From Microvirga solisilvae (lineage in GTDB: Bacteria; Pseudomonadota; Alphaproteobacteria; Rhizobiales; Beijerinckiaceae), in the NCBI RefSeq assembly GCF_022808595.1, contig NZ_JAKUCN010000004.1, positions 62,001-126,000 of the forward strand: a stretch of 64,000 nucleotides of DNA, in the 5' to 3' direction. The position numbers were made by a program, and so were the translations under genes. The notes under the pieces are model-generated. The model was not told the DNA's origin, searched no databases, and was given only the letters and a program-made list of their open reading frames with translations. This document shows, one piece after another, positions 51,584-61,538 of the stretch. Every line of letters starts with the position of its first letter. Within the stretch, counting starts at the first letter, position 1.

Positions 51584-51876
51584 TTGATCTGCCTCGGACA
51601 TTCCATCCGGATCCCGAGGCAGAGCCCTATCGGGTCAATCAGCAATCCGTGTTTCGGGTGAAGTCGGACTTTCGTGTCGACTTCACCAATGGCGGCCATG
51701 TCGAGGCAAAGGATTTCATCCTCGATATCGAAGGCGACAGTGTCAGCCCTGAGCGCTTGGCGGAGATGATCGTCTCATCCATGAACCTGTTGCGAGCAGG
51801 GCCGGTGACGATCTTTTCGATGAAGATCGTGCGTCGTGGCGAACATCAGGATTCAATCCCTGCTACCCTGAAATAG
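51547..51876 (+). CDS. hypothetical protein whose start lies inside a repeat
   Basis: 109 residues. The first 12 codons (MRKTGTTFPHDA) are encoded by the hairpin repeat; the rest (YRVNQQSVFRVKSDFRVDFTNGG and LDIEGDSVSPERLAEMIVSSMNLLRAG) looks like real, folded protein and has no other good start nearby. A TTG at 51529 lies further into the repeat. The repeat may have replaced the original start and now supplies it. I cannot assign a family. Confidence 0.55.
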   Translation: MRKTGTTFPHDALDLPRTFHPDPEAEPYRVNQQSVFRVKSDFRVDFTNGGHVEAKDFILDIEGDSVSPERLAEMIVSSMNLLRAGPVTIFSMKIVRRGEHQDSIPATLK

Positions 51877-51948
51877 TCTATCATCCGTGGAACGGCATCA
51901 AGCCGTCGCTGTTGACGCCTGAGTTATACCTGAGCTTAGGAGATCAAC

Positions 51949-52422
51949 ATGCTTCGCGCAGCGCTTCCTATCGCAGCCCTCGCCATCTCGACAATTCTGG
52001 GTGCCCCCAGTGCTCAGGCGCAGAGCCGGACCCAGGTCGGCATCCTGACCTGTAATGTCTCGAGCAGTCTCGGCCTGATCGTGACGTCTCAGAAGGGTAC
52101 GGCCTGTACCTTCGATAATCAGAAGGGCTACAGCGAGCATTATCTCGGCGTGATCCGCAAGTATGGGCTTGATATTGGTGCAACGAGTGCAGGCATCCTC
52201 ACCTGGGCCGTTTTCGCGACAGGGCCTACTGTTCCTGGCGTGCTCGCTGGCAATTATGTCGGCCCCAGTGCCGAAGCGACGGTCGGAGCGGGCCTCGGCG
52301 CCAATGTTCTCGTGGGCGGATCGCAGCAATCCATTGCTCTTCAGCCTCTTTCCGTGAGCGGCCAGACGGGCCTCAATCTCGCTCTGGGCGTCGGCAGCTT
52401 CGAATTGAGCGCTGCTCCGTAA
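51949..52422 (+). CDS. DUF992 family exported protein
   Basis: 157-residue protein with a signal peptide (LRAALPIAALAISTILGAPSAQAQ). The DUF992 core is clear: TQVGILTCNVSSSLGLIVTSQKG, CTFDNQKGYSEHYLGVIRKYGLDIGAT, LAGNYVGPSAEATVGAGLGANVLVGG. It has paired Cys at positions 35 and 53 or so. Typical of Rhizobiales periplasmic proteins; function unknown. Followed by a strong terminator. Confidence 0.9.
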   Translation: MLRAALPIAALAISTILGAPSAQAQSRTQVGILTCNVSSSLGLIVTSQKGTACTFDNQKGYSEHYLGVIRKYGLDIGATSAGILTWAVFATGPTVPGVLAGNYVGPSAEATVGAGLGANVLVGGSQQSIALQPLSVSGQTGLNLALGVGSFELSAAP

Positions 52423-52441
52423 ATCATTCGAGAGGTTTGCG

Positions 52442-52472
52442 AAAACGGCCAGGCTGAAGCTTGGCCGTTTTT
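52442..52472 (+). terminator. intrinsic terminator after DUF992 gene
   Basis: Ten-bp stem AAAACGGCCA/TGGCCGTTTT extended by an inner GC-TGAA-GC, then TTTCTTTT. Confidence 0.9.
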
Positions 52473-52572
52473 CTTTTGCGCAAAAGACCTCTTGCCAACG
52501 CCCCCCGACAGGCAGAGCATTCCTCCAAGTGGCCGTGAAGAGCGCGCTGACGGGGGTAGGGAGGAAACTACC

Positions 52573-54612
52573 ATGGCACCCAACGGCAGAGGACCTTCGG
52601 GCCCGCGATGCATTGCCATCGTCGGCCCATTCCAGAGTGGCAAGACCACGCTGCTCGAAGCGATCTTGGAACGCACAGGCGCGGTTTCCCGCGCGGGACG
52701 TGTCGCCAATGGCGACAGTGTCGGCGATGCAAGCGCGGAAGCGCGCTCTCACGGCATGAGCATCGAGCCCAACGTGGCGACCGTCCAATTCCTCGGCGAG
52801 ACGATGACCTTCGTCGATTGTCCCGGCTCCACGGAATTCCTGCACGAGATGCGCAATGTCATGCCCGTCTGCGATGCGGCCATCGTCGTATGCGAGGCGG
52901 ATGAGCGCAAGATTCCCGCACTCGAAGTCATCCTGCGGGAATTAGAAGAAGCGGACATTCCACGCTTTCTCTTCATCAACAAAATCGATTCCGCGACGCA
53001 ACGCGTGCGCGAGACATTAGGGCTTCTGCAAGAAGCGTCACGCACACCGTTGCTGTTGCGCCAGATCCCACTTTGGAAGGACGGCATTGCCGTCGGCTTC
53101 ATCGACCTCGCGCTTGAGCGCGCTTTCATCTATCGCGAGCATGCGCCGAGCGAGGTTGTCGATATGCCGGATGGCGAAGCGCCGCGTGAGCGCGAGGCGC
53201 GCTTCTCGATGCTCGAACGGTTGGCCGATTACGACGACGAGCTGATGGAAGAGCTGATCTCCGAGATCGAGCCGCCGCGCGACCGCATCTTCGACGATCT
53301 GTCGAAGGAATTGCGCGAGCGGCACGTGGTGCCTGCCCTCATCGGCTCCGCCGAACGCGGCAATGGCGTGACGCGATTGCTGAAAGCGCTTCGCCACGAA
53401 GCGCCGGCGCTTGCGGAAACCCGCGCCAGGCTCGGCATTCCGGAAGAAGGTGCGCCATTAGCTCATGTGATGAAGACCCTTCACATGGGGCAGGGCGGCA
53501 AGCTCTCCGTTGCCCGCGTCATGCGCGGCACGTTCCATGAAGGCGACATGGTGGTGGGCTCGCGCGGTGCGGAAAGCCGCATCGGCAGCCTGCTGACGCT
53601 GGTCGGCGGCAACACCACGCGCAAAAGCGAAGCGATGGCAGGCGAGACGCTCGGCTTCGGACGTCTCGAAGGCGTTGCGACAGGCGACAGCTTCGCCTCG
53701 GGCAAGAACAGGCCCGAGACCATCATCTCCTCCGCGCCGCCTGAGCCTGTCTATGCGGTGGCGCTGAAGGTAAGGGATCGCAAGGACGATGTGCGCTTGT
53801 CATCGGCGCTCACGAAGATCACGGAAGAAGATCCGTCGCTCACGGTGGAAACCCGTCCCGAGATGGGCGAGATCCGGCTGCTCGGCCAGGGCGAGATGCA
53901 TTTGCGTGTCGCGGTCGAAAAGCTTGCGTCACGCTTCCAGGTTGGCGTCGACATTTCAAAGCCGCGCGTTGCCTATTGCGAGACGATCAAACACCCGGCC
54001 ACGGCGCGTGGCCGTCACCGCAAGCAGACCGGCGGTCACGGCCAGTACGGCGACGTGATGATCGAGATCAAGCCGCTGCCGCGCGGTGAAGGGTTTGCCT
54101 TCGAGGATCGCATCACGGGAGGTGTCGTGCCGCGTCAGTACATCCCTTCCGTGGAGACCGGGGTTCGCGATGCCTTGAAGAACGGCCCATTGGGCTTCCC
54201 GGTGGTCGATCTCGCAGTCAGCCTGACGGACGGCTCCTACCATACGGTGGATTCGTCCGATGCCGCTTTCCAGGCCGCCGCGAAACTGGCCTTGGCCGAG
54301 GCGTTGCCGAAGGCGAAGCCCGTACTTTTGGAGCCGATCCTGTCGGTGGAGATCGCGATCCCCACGGAGGCCCTGTCCAAGGCGACGGGTCTCGTTACGG
54401 CCCGGCGCGGCCAGATCCTCGGTTATGACGGACGGCCCGGCTGGTCGGGATGGGAGGTTCTCAGTGCCTCCATTCCGGAATCGGAAATCGGCGATCTGAT
54501 CGTCGAGCTACGCTCCGTTACGGCAGGCGTCGGCACCTTCTCGACCCGGTTCGATCATATGGCGGAACTCAGTGGGAAAACGGCCGACATGATCGTGCTG
54601 AAGGCCCATTAA
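52573..54612 (+). CDS. elongation factor G-like GTPase
   Basis: 679-residue translational GTPase with EF-G domain order: G domain (P-loop GPFQSGKTT at 18-26, NKID at 136-139), domain II, then III-V (HMGQGGKLSVARVMRGTF; LRVAVEKLASRFQVGVD; GRHRKQTGGHGQYGDVMIEI). The G3 motif reads DCPGS at 82-86 instead of DTPGH, losing the His that in EF-G activates water for GTP hydrolysis, and the switch I region lacks the usual RGITI. So it is a divergent paralogue, not the housekeeping EF-G. Role unknown. GGGAGG precedes the ATG. Confidence 0.9.
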   Translation: MAPNGRGPSGPRCIAIVGPFQSGKTTLLEAILERTGAVSRAGRVANGDSVGDASAEARSHGMSIEPNVATVQFLGETMTFVDCPGSTEFLHEMRNVMPVCDAAIVVCEADERKIPALEVILRELEEADIPRFLFINKIDSATQRVRETLGLLQEASRTPLLLRQIPLWKDGIAVGFIDLALERAFIYREHAPSEVVDMPDGEAPREREARFSMLERLADYDDELMEELISEIEPPRDRIFDDLSKELRERHVVPALIGSAERGNGVTRLLKALRHEAPALAETRARLGIPEEGAPLAHVMKTLHMGQGGKLSVARVMRGTFHEGDMVVGSRGAESRIGSLLTLVGGNTTRKSEAMAGETLGFGRLEGVATGDSFASGKNRPETIISSAPPEPVYAVALKVRDRKDDVRLSSALTKITEEDPSLTVETRPEMGEIRLLGQGEMHLRVAVEKLASRFQVGVDISKPRVAYCETIKHPATARGRHRKQTGGHGQYGDVMIEIKPLPRGEGFAFEDRITGGVVPRQYIPSVETGVRDALKNGPLGFPVVDLAVSLTDGSYHTVDSSDAAFQAAAKLALAEALPKAKPVLLEPILSVEIAIPTEALSKATGLVTARRGQILGYDGRPGWSGWEVLSASIPESEIGDLIVELRSVTAGVGTFSTRFDHMAELSGKTADMIVLKAH

Positions 54613-54747
54613 GACCATGGTCGGTGGGCACCACCACCCCTCGTTGTAGGCTGCCCATCGACAAATACTTCCTTCCGCGCCAATCTAAGCGCTATCGGAG
54701 ACGCCATCTCCTCTAAGATAAACTCGCCCTGGAGCGGGAGGAAAAGA

Positions 54748-56481
54748 ATGAATGCAACCCAATCGGCTGCTGTCGCGGGAGCCGCAGGCACTTCCTCGGA
54801 CCGGCCCTGGCTCAAGTCCTACCCGACAAAAGTACCGCTGATCATCGACGATGCGGCCATTGGCACGCTCAACGATATCTTTCGCGCGGCTCTCGCCGAG
54901 TATCCGAATCGCGTGGCTGCGGAGAGCTTCGGCAAGCGCGTTACTTACGCGGAACTGGGACGCGCCGCCGATGCCGTCGCATCCTGGTTGCAGCAGCAGG
55001 GGCTGAAAAAGGGCGATCGCGTCGCGATCATGATGCCGAACGTGATGGCCTATCCGGCTGCAATCTACGGCATCCTGCAGGCCGGCGGCACGGTCGTGAA
55101 CGTCAATCCGCTCTATACGCCGCGTGAGCTGACCTATCAGCTGCAGGATTCCGGCGCGCGCTTCCTCTTCGTGCTGGAGAATTTCGGTGCGACGGTGGAA
55201 GAGTCTCTTCCCGATCTCAATCTCGACCGCGTGATTGTGACGGCGCCAGGAGATCTGCTCGGGCTTAAGGGTTCCATCGTCAATCTCGTGTCGCGCCGTG
55301 TAAAGAAGGCTGTCAGACCGTTCAACCTGCCGAATGCCGTACCCTTCAAGACGGTGCTCAGCGAAGGCGCTCGCAAGAAGCCTCAGGCCGTTACCGTCAC
55401 GCGCGACGACATCGCTTTCCTGCAATATACCGGCGGCACGACCGGCGTTGCGAAAGGCGCGGTTTTGCTGCACCGGAATGTTGTGGCGAACGTGCTGCAA
55501 TGCGAGGCATGGATGCGTCCGTTCTTCGGCGAACGCGAAGATCATGTGATGGTGACTGCGCTGCCGCTCTATCACATCTTCGGCCTCACCGTGTGCTCGC
55601 TCTTCATGACGAAGATCGGCGGCTGTCAGCTTCTCATCGCCAATCCGCGCGACATTCCGGGCTTCGTGAAGACGCTTCAGAAAAGCAAGATTACGCTCAT
55701 GTCCGGCGTGAACACGCTCTACAACGCGCTCGCTCATGCGCCGGGAATCGAGAAGGTCGATTTCTCGCAATTGGTGTTCGCCGTCGCGGGCGGCATGGCC
55801 ACGCAGGAAACCGTTGCGAAGAAGTGGAAGTCGATCGCCGGCGTTCCCATCGTCGAGGGCTATGGCCTGTCCGAGACCTCGCCTGTGGCCTGCGCCAACA
55901 GGCTCGACATCGAGGAATTCACCGGTACCATCGGCTATCCGCTTCCCTCCACCGATGTGTCCATCCGCGCAACCGACGGCACCGTTCTCCCGGCGGGAGA
56001 GCGTGGCGAATTGTGCATCAAGGGGCCGCAAGTCATGGCGGGCTATTGGCAGCGCCCGGACGAAACCGCGAAGGTGATGACACAGGACGGTTTCTTCCGC
56101 AGCGGTGACGTGGCGGTGCTTCTGCCCGACGGACAGGTGAAGATCGTGGACCGGATGAAGGACATGATCCTGGTCTCCGGCTTCAACGTCTATCCCAACG
56201 AGGTCGAGGATGTGCTCGTGAGGCATCCGGGCGTCATGGAAGCCGCCGTGATCGGCCTGCCGGACGATCAATCGGGCGAGGCGGTCGTGGCTTATATCGT
56301 GCGCAAGGATCCTGGACTGACCGAGGAAGAGGTTCGTCTTTTCTGCCGGGAGAACATGACGGGCTACAAGGTGCCGCGCCGGATCGAGTTCAGGGAGCTA
56401 TTGCCCAAGACCAATGTGGGCAAGGTTTTGCGCCGCGTGCTCAAGGAAGAGGTCACCAGGCCCTACGCGGACAAGCCCTGA
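54748..56481 (+). CDS. fadD: long-chain fatty-acid-CoA ligase
   Basis: 577-residue ANL-superfamily enzyme that activates fatty acids to acyl-CoA. The phosphate loop is YTGGTTGVAKGAVL (residues about 229-242). The adenylate motif EGYGLSETSP comes near 370, the hinge/nucleotide motif FRSGDVAVLLPDGQVKIVDRMKD near 450, and the terminal Lys in LPKTNVGKVLRR near 557. Strong GGGAGG ribosome site. Probably a peripheral membrane protein. Downstream of the EF-G-like gene by 135 bp. Confidence 0.94.
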   Translation: MNATQSAAVAGAAGTSSDRPWLKSYPTKVPLIIDDAAIGTLNDIFRAALAEYPNRVAAESFGKRVTYAELGRAADAVASWLQQQGLKKGDRVAIMMPNVMAYPAAIYGILQAGGTVVNVNPLYTPRELTYQLQDSGARFLFVLENFGATVEESLPDLNLDRVIVTAPGDLLGLKGSIVNLVSRRVKKAVRPFNLPNAVPFKTVLSEGARKKPQAVTVTRDDIAFLQYTGGTTGVAKGAVLLHRNVVANVLQCEAWMRPFFGEREDHVMVTALPLYHIFGLTVCSLFMTKIGGCQLLIANPRDIPGFVKTLQKSKITLMSGVNTLYNALAHAPGIEKVDFSQLVFAVAGGMATQETVAKKWKSIAGVPIVEGYGLSETSPVACANRLDIEEFTGTIGYPLPSTDVSIRATDGTVLPAGERGELCIKGPQVMAGYWQRPDETAKVMTQDGFFRSGDVAVLLPDGQVKIVDRMKDMILVSGFNVYPNEVEDVLVRHPGVMEAAVIGLPDDQSGEAVVAYIVRKDPGLTEEEVRLFCRENMTGYKVPRRIEFRELLPKTNVGKVLRRVLKEEVTRPYADKP

Positions 56482-56491
56482 AAAGAAAAAA

Positions 56492-56510
56492 GCCGGGCCA
56501 AAGGCCCGGC
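56492..56510. terminator. GC-rich hairpin between fadD and lysR
   Basis: Eight-bp stem GCCGGGCC/GGCCCGGC with an AAA loop. The plus strand has no T-run; the minus strand has six T residues, so it would act best on transcripts coming from the lysR side. The following 250 bp (56511-56759) show no gene. Confidence 0.7.
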
Positions 56511-56759
56511 ATAAAGTGAGGTCCGACAAATAAAAGTCAAAACCTTCCAGAGGGAACGGCCGACACAGCAGCGCCGGGAGGAAGAAAAAAGCACTGCCGC
56601 GTTGAAATCAGCCAATGCCCATATCGGCTGCATTCGACTTATTTGCAATGCAACATGCCTCATGAAAGGGCTGCGCTGCGCGCATGGCTTTTGCCAAGCT
56701 ATGACACAAAACTGCCACGCTTCCTCAAGGGGCCTAGGAATCGGTGTCTGTTGGGAGGC

Positions 56760-57650
56760 TCAATAGGTCCAGCGCTGGGCCTTGGAGATCAGGAAGTCGC
56801 GGAAGGCCTGAACGCGGGCAACGGACCGCATTTCCTCAGCATAAACAAGGTAGCTGTCGAGAGAGGGCATCTCGACATCGCGCAGGATCTGAACGAGGTT
56901 CGGATTGCCGACCGCCGCATAATCCGGGAGCACGGCAATCCCGGCCCCGGTTTCGACCGCCAGCTTGAGGGCTGTAATATTGTTCACAATATAGTGATAC
57001 TGGCGCGCCTCTTTGCCTTCGCGTCCGGCCGTTGAGAGCCAATGGACGGACATCAGGTAGGACGGCTGGTCGCCGCCGAACGAGATGATGCGGTGCTCGT
57101 CCAACTCCTCCAGGGATTTCGGCTCGCCGAAACGCTTGATGTAGTCGGTCGAGGCGTAGACGTGGAAGTGCACCGTGAAGAGGCGGCGTTGGATCAGGTC
57201 CGGCTGGGCCGGGCGGCGCAGGCGGATCGCGACGTCCGCCTCGCGCATCGCGAGATCCAGCTCCTCGTTGGAGAGGATCAGCTCGACCCGCACTTCCGGA
57301 TAGAGATCCATGAACTCGGCGATGCGCTGGGCGAGCCAGATCGAGCCCAAGCCCACGGTGGTCGTCACCTTCAGCTCACCGGAGGGGCGTTCGCTGGTCT
57401 CGACGAGGCGTGCCTTGGTGGTTTCCAGGCGCATGCGCATGTCGCGAGCCGCGCGGAAGAGCAGGTCGCCCTGCTCGGTCAGGATCAGGCCGCGGGCATG
57501 GCGATGGAAGAGGGGGGCCTTCAATTCGCGCTCGAGGGCGCTGATCTGGCGGCTCACGGCGGATTGGCTCAGTCCCAGATCATCACCAGCGCGGGTGAAG
57601 CTGCCTGCCTCCGCGACGGTGTAGAAAATCCGGATCTTGTCCCAATCCAC
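56760..57650 (-). CDS. LysR-family transcriptional regulator
   Basis: 296-residue regulator: winged HTH at residues 1-60 (IRIFYTVAEAGSFTRAGDDLGLSQSAVSRQISALERELKAPLFHRHARG), then a periplasmic-binding-like effector domain from about 90. The start is GTG at 57650 with GGGGATT upstream. The last helix FRDFLISKAQRW ends the family fold. It follows trxB on the same strand, an arrangement common in Rhizobiales. Target genes unknown. Confidence 0.92.
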   Translation of the reverse strand: MDWDKIRIFYTVAEAGSFTRAGDDLGLSQSAVSRQISALERELKAPLFHRHARGLILTEQGDLLFRAARDMRMRLETTKARLVETSERPSGELKVTTTVGLGSIWLAQRIAEFMDLYPEVRVELILSNEELDLAMREADVAIRLRRPAQPDLIQRRLFTVHFHVYASTDYIKRFGEPKSLEELDEHRIISFGGDQPSYLMSVHWLSTAGREGKEARQYHYIVNNITALKLAVETGAGIAVLPDYAAVGNPNLVQILRDVEMPSLDSYLVYAEEMRSVARVQAFRDFLISKAQRWTY

Positions 57651-57763
57651 GGCAATCCCCTGAGGCCCCGCATTCCTGTAGCGCAGGGCTCCTTATCTCC
57701 GATGAGGAGACGGCAGGATGCAACAGGAATCCTGCCCCAGGGACAACCAGTTGTGAATAAACC

Positions 57764-58753
<990 letters not shown>

Positions 58754-59755
58754 TCAGACAAAATTCAGGTCCGGCAAGCCGAGCGAGCGGCGATGAAGGC
58801 TGAAGCCCCGGACGATGGCAGCAGCAATCTTGGGTGTAGAATTTAGGGGTTCGTAGGCCTGTCCTACAAGACGTCCCTCGAACGGATGCACAATTCCATG
58901 GCCCTTCAGGCGATCCATGTAAACATCCAGTTTCGGGTGCCCACCGGATGGCTCGAAGACCAGGATCGGCTTTCCGGTGGCCGCCGCCTCTCCGATCATG
59001 TTGAAGGAATCCGCTGTGGCGACGATGAAATCGGCCAGGCCGAGCATCGGCACATAGGGGTTCTCGCCCGTCCCGTCCCAGAAGAAGGCGCTGTGCCTGC
59101 CGGCGATGTCGATAAGGGCCTGCCGCAGGGTCTCAGGCGTACGGCGGGAGGCGGTGATCATCAGCCCTGCGCCTGATTCCGCCAGTGTCGCCAGATCCTT
59201 GCCGAGACGGGCGATATCTTGCTCGGTGAAGCGATGGTGACGGCTGTCGCCGCCTATCAGCACCGCCACGCGAGGGTGTGGCAGAGCGGCGAGGCGCTGA
59301 TCGGGTTGGGACTTGGCTGCTGCGATCCTCTCCGCCGAGACACGGTGTGGCGGTGTGAGCGTGGTGAGCACGTTGGGGCCACGCACGCGGTCATATTCCG
59401 GCGACCAGATGAAATCGGCGGTCTTCGGGCCCGTGCGCGGGTCCTTCAGGAAGACCGTATACGCTCGACCGCCTGAGGCGCGCTTCACGAAGCGTAGATA
59501 GGGCACGGCTCTGCGGCCGGAGGCGATGAGGAGATCGGGGTAGGGCAGGCTGAGGGGGCTGTCTTTTGCCGATGGCCGCTCACGCGGGTCGATGGGTCCC
59601 CAGGGCATCGCCCAGGTGAATGGCGCGCGGGGACGGATTCTTCTGATCTCCGGCCGGACGCCCAGGGCCTCGACGACGCTCAGCGCCTGAAGCTCGTCTC
59701 CGGCCTTGCCATCGGTCAGAACCCAGGTGATAAGGCCGGTATCGTCACGCAACAT
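58754..59755 (-). CDS. ELM1/GtrOC1-family protein
   Basis: 333-residue protein of PF06258, whose plant member ELM1 recruits the mitochondrial fission GTPase; bacterial relatives are also called nucleoside-diphosphate-sugar epimerase-like. Family parts: WVLTDGKAGDELQALSVVEAL, LIASGRRAVPYLRFVKRASGG, VAVLIGGDSRHHRFTEQDI, and LADFIVATADSFNMIGEAAATGKPILVFEP, an arrangement like GT-B glycosyltransferases. Bacterial function unknown. Divergent from lrp; first gene of elm1-trxB-lysR. Confidence 0.88.
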   Translation of the reverse strand: MLRDDTGLITWVLTDGKAGDELQALSVVEALGVRPEIRRIRPRAPFTWAMPWGPIDPRERPSAKDSPLSLPYPDLLIASGRRAVPYLRFVKRASGGRAYTVFLKDPRTGPKTADFIWSPEYDRVRGPNVLTTLTPPHRVSAERIAAAKSQPDQRLAALPHPRVAVLIGGDSRHHRFTEQDIARLGKDLATLAESGAGLMITASRRTPETLRQALIDIAGRHSAFFWDGTGENPYVPMLGLADFIVATADSFNMIGEAAATGKPILVFEPSGGHPKLDVYMDRLKGHGIVHPFEGRLVGQAYEPLNSTPKIAAAIVRGFSLHRRSLGLPDLNFV

Positions 59756-59917
59756 TTGATCAATGAGCCTGTGGAGTTCATCCGGTTCGTTGCGACTTAA
59801 TCGCCTGTCCGGCTTGTGCAGACCCTTTACACGGTCTACTCAGCCAAGACGAGTTTTTTGACTGAAGGCCGTATGATCCTGACCTTAAGAGTTGGGCATG
59901 CGCCTCTTGGAGTGACC

Positions 59918-60403
59918 GTGCGCGGACGCCTCGATTCCATTGACTGGGCCATTTTGAAGGAACTGCAAGCCGACGGCAGCATCACCAATGTGGAGCTAGC
60001 CCGACGCGTCGGCCTTTCAGCTCCGCCATGCCTGCGCCGCGTGCGTGCGCTGGAGAGCGCGGGCATCATCAAGGCCTATCGCGCCATTCTCGACCCGAAG
60101 GGTCTGGGCTTCGAGATCGTGTGCTTCGCCATGGTGCAGCTCGATGTGCAGGGCAAGAAGGAACTGCAGGAATTCGAGCAGCGGGTGAAGGATTGGCCCA
60201 TGGTCCGCGAATGCTGGACCCTGTCGGGCGATATCGACTTCATCATGAAATGCGTGGCTCCGAACTTAGGCGCATTCCAGGGCCTCGTCTCCGAGCTCAC
60301 ATCGTTGCCCAATGTGCGCAATGTCCGCACGGCGCTCACCCTCGACCTCATCAAGGACGAGCCGCTGGTGCCGATCGACGATGTGGCGGAAGTCGCAGAA
60401 TAA
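59918..60403 (+). CDS. Lrp/AsnC-family transcriptional regulator
   Basis: 161-residue regulator: HTH (LDSIDWAILKELQADGSITNVELARRVGLSAPPCLRRVRALE, residues 5-45) and RAM effector domain (FEIVCFAMVQLDVQGKKELQEFE, ECWTLSGDIDFIMKC). The start is GTG 59918, which has TTGGAG six bases upstream and gives the family-typical opening VRGRLDSIDW; the frame is open further up and a TTG/ATG is possible. Probably responds to amino acids. Divergent from elm1 by 162 bp. Confidence 0.9.
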   Translation: MRGRLDSIDWAILKELQADGSITNVELARRVGLSAPPCLRRVRALESAGIIKAYRAILDPKGLGFEIVCFAMVQLDVQGKKELQEFEQRVKDWPMVRECWTLSGDIDFIMKCVAPNLGAFQGLVSELTSLPNVRNVRTALTLDLIKDEPLVPIDDVAEVAE

Positions 60404-60416
60404 AATTTAAAGCCAG

Positions 60417-60935
60417 TCAGAGCCTGCGCCGCAGCCACCAGACGTAGTGCTGGGCCATGGCGACCGCGCGGCCCCGCTCGTTCGGCTCCAGGCTGCTGGT
60501 ATCCGGGTCCCGGGCCGCATGCTGCGGATGTCGGGCGAGGATCTGCCCTTTCGGGCCGACGGCGAGCGCCTCGCCGTCCATGCCGTCGCTTCCGCCTCCA
60601 CCTCCGCCGCGGCGCCAGCCAACCCCGTTATCGGGAAAGGGCGTCAGGAAGATACCGGTGATCACCAGCACGAAGCGCGGCCCGCGCGGATCGATCCGGT
60701 CCGCGAAGGAGCGACGCAACTCGTCGAGGGCCGCTTGGCCGACGAGGTCGGCAAACGGGCCGAGACCCTTCGCCTTCAACGGGCTGACATCAACTGAAAA
60801 GGACGAGAAGCCCGGCGGAAAACCCTGAGCCTGGGCCGGACCAGCCGTGATTAGGCCCGTGCCGGCAAGGGCGGCACAGGCGAAGCTCAGGAGAAAAGAG
60901 CGGCGGGATTTAAAGGGCATGGTCTGATCTCTCAT
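60417..60935 (-). CDS. exported hypothetical protein with Arg-rich end
   Basis: 172-residue protein. Signal peptide of twin-arginine type at first sight (KSRRSFLLSFACAALAGTGLITA; RR followed by SF), then a mature part with FVLVITGIFLTPFPDNGVGWRRGGGGGGSDGMDG and an end YVWWLRRRL. The glycine-rich block is unusual. ATG 60935 follows AGGGGG; the ATG at 60920 is an alternative. Reminiscent of small periplasmic proteins but I cannot name the family. Downstream of greA by 19 bp. Confidence 0.65.
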   Translation of the reverse strand: MRDQTMPFKSRRSFLLSFACAALAGTGLITAGPAQAQGFPPGFSSFSVDVSPLKAKGLGPFADLVGQAALDELRRSFADRIDPRGPRFVLVITGIFLTPFPDNGVGWRRGGGGGGSDGMDGEALAVGPKGQILARHPQHAARDPDTSSLEPNERGRAVAMAQHYVWWLRRRL

Positions 60936-60954
60936 CGATGCCCCCTTCAATCTA

Positions 60955-61431
60955 TCAGGCGCCGAAGCGGACGCCCACGACCTCGTAGGATTTGCCGCCA
61001 CCGGGGGTCGACACTTCAACCGTGTCGCCGATGGTCTTGCCCATCAGGGCGCGAGCGATAGGGGAGGCGACGGAGACACGGCCGGAGCGCACATCGGCCT
61101 CGGGCTCGCCCACGATCTGATAGGTCTTCTCCTCCTCGGTGTCCTCATCCACCAGCTTCACGGTTGCGCCGAACTTGATCCGGTCGCCCGAGAGCTTGGT
61201 GATATCGATGACCTCCGCGCGAGAAATCAGGCTTTCCAGCTCCAGGATGCGGCCCTCGTTGAGGGACTGGGCTTCCTTGGCCGCATGGTATTCGGCGTTT
61301 TCCGACAAGTCGCCGAGCGCACGCGCTTCGGCAATGGCCTGAATGATCCGGGGGCGTTCAACCTGTTGACGGTGCTTGAGTTCTTCCTCGAGCGCAGCAA
61401 AACCCTTGATCGTCAGAGGGACCTTGTCCAT
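60955..61431 (-). CDS. greA: transcription elongation factor GreA
   Basis: 158-residue transcript-cleavage factor that rescues stalled RNA polymerase. The N-terminal coiled coil ([42 protein letters not shown]) carries the conserved acidic tip GDLSENAEY. The C-terminal FKBP-like domain ([38 protein letters not shown]) is complete. Lies 107 bp downstream of carB on the same strand, a common order in Rhizobiales. Confidence 0.97.
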   Translation of the reverse strand: MDKVPLTIKGFAALEEELKHRQQVERPRIIQAIAEARALGDLSENAEYHAAKEAQSLNEGRILELESLISRAEVIDITKLSGDRIKFGATVKLVDEDTEEEKTYQIVGEPEADVRSGRVSVASPIARALMGKTIGDTVEVSTPGGGKSYEVVGVRFGA

Positions 61432-61538
61432 CGTTTGTCTCGTCTAAAAAGAGGTACGAGGCCGCTGTTTCCAGCGCCCTCGCATGTCAGCGAAAACTTA
61501 TCAAAAGCTTCGCAGTTCCATTGTGCAGGCAGAATGCC

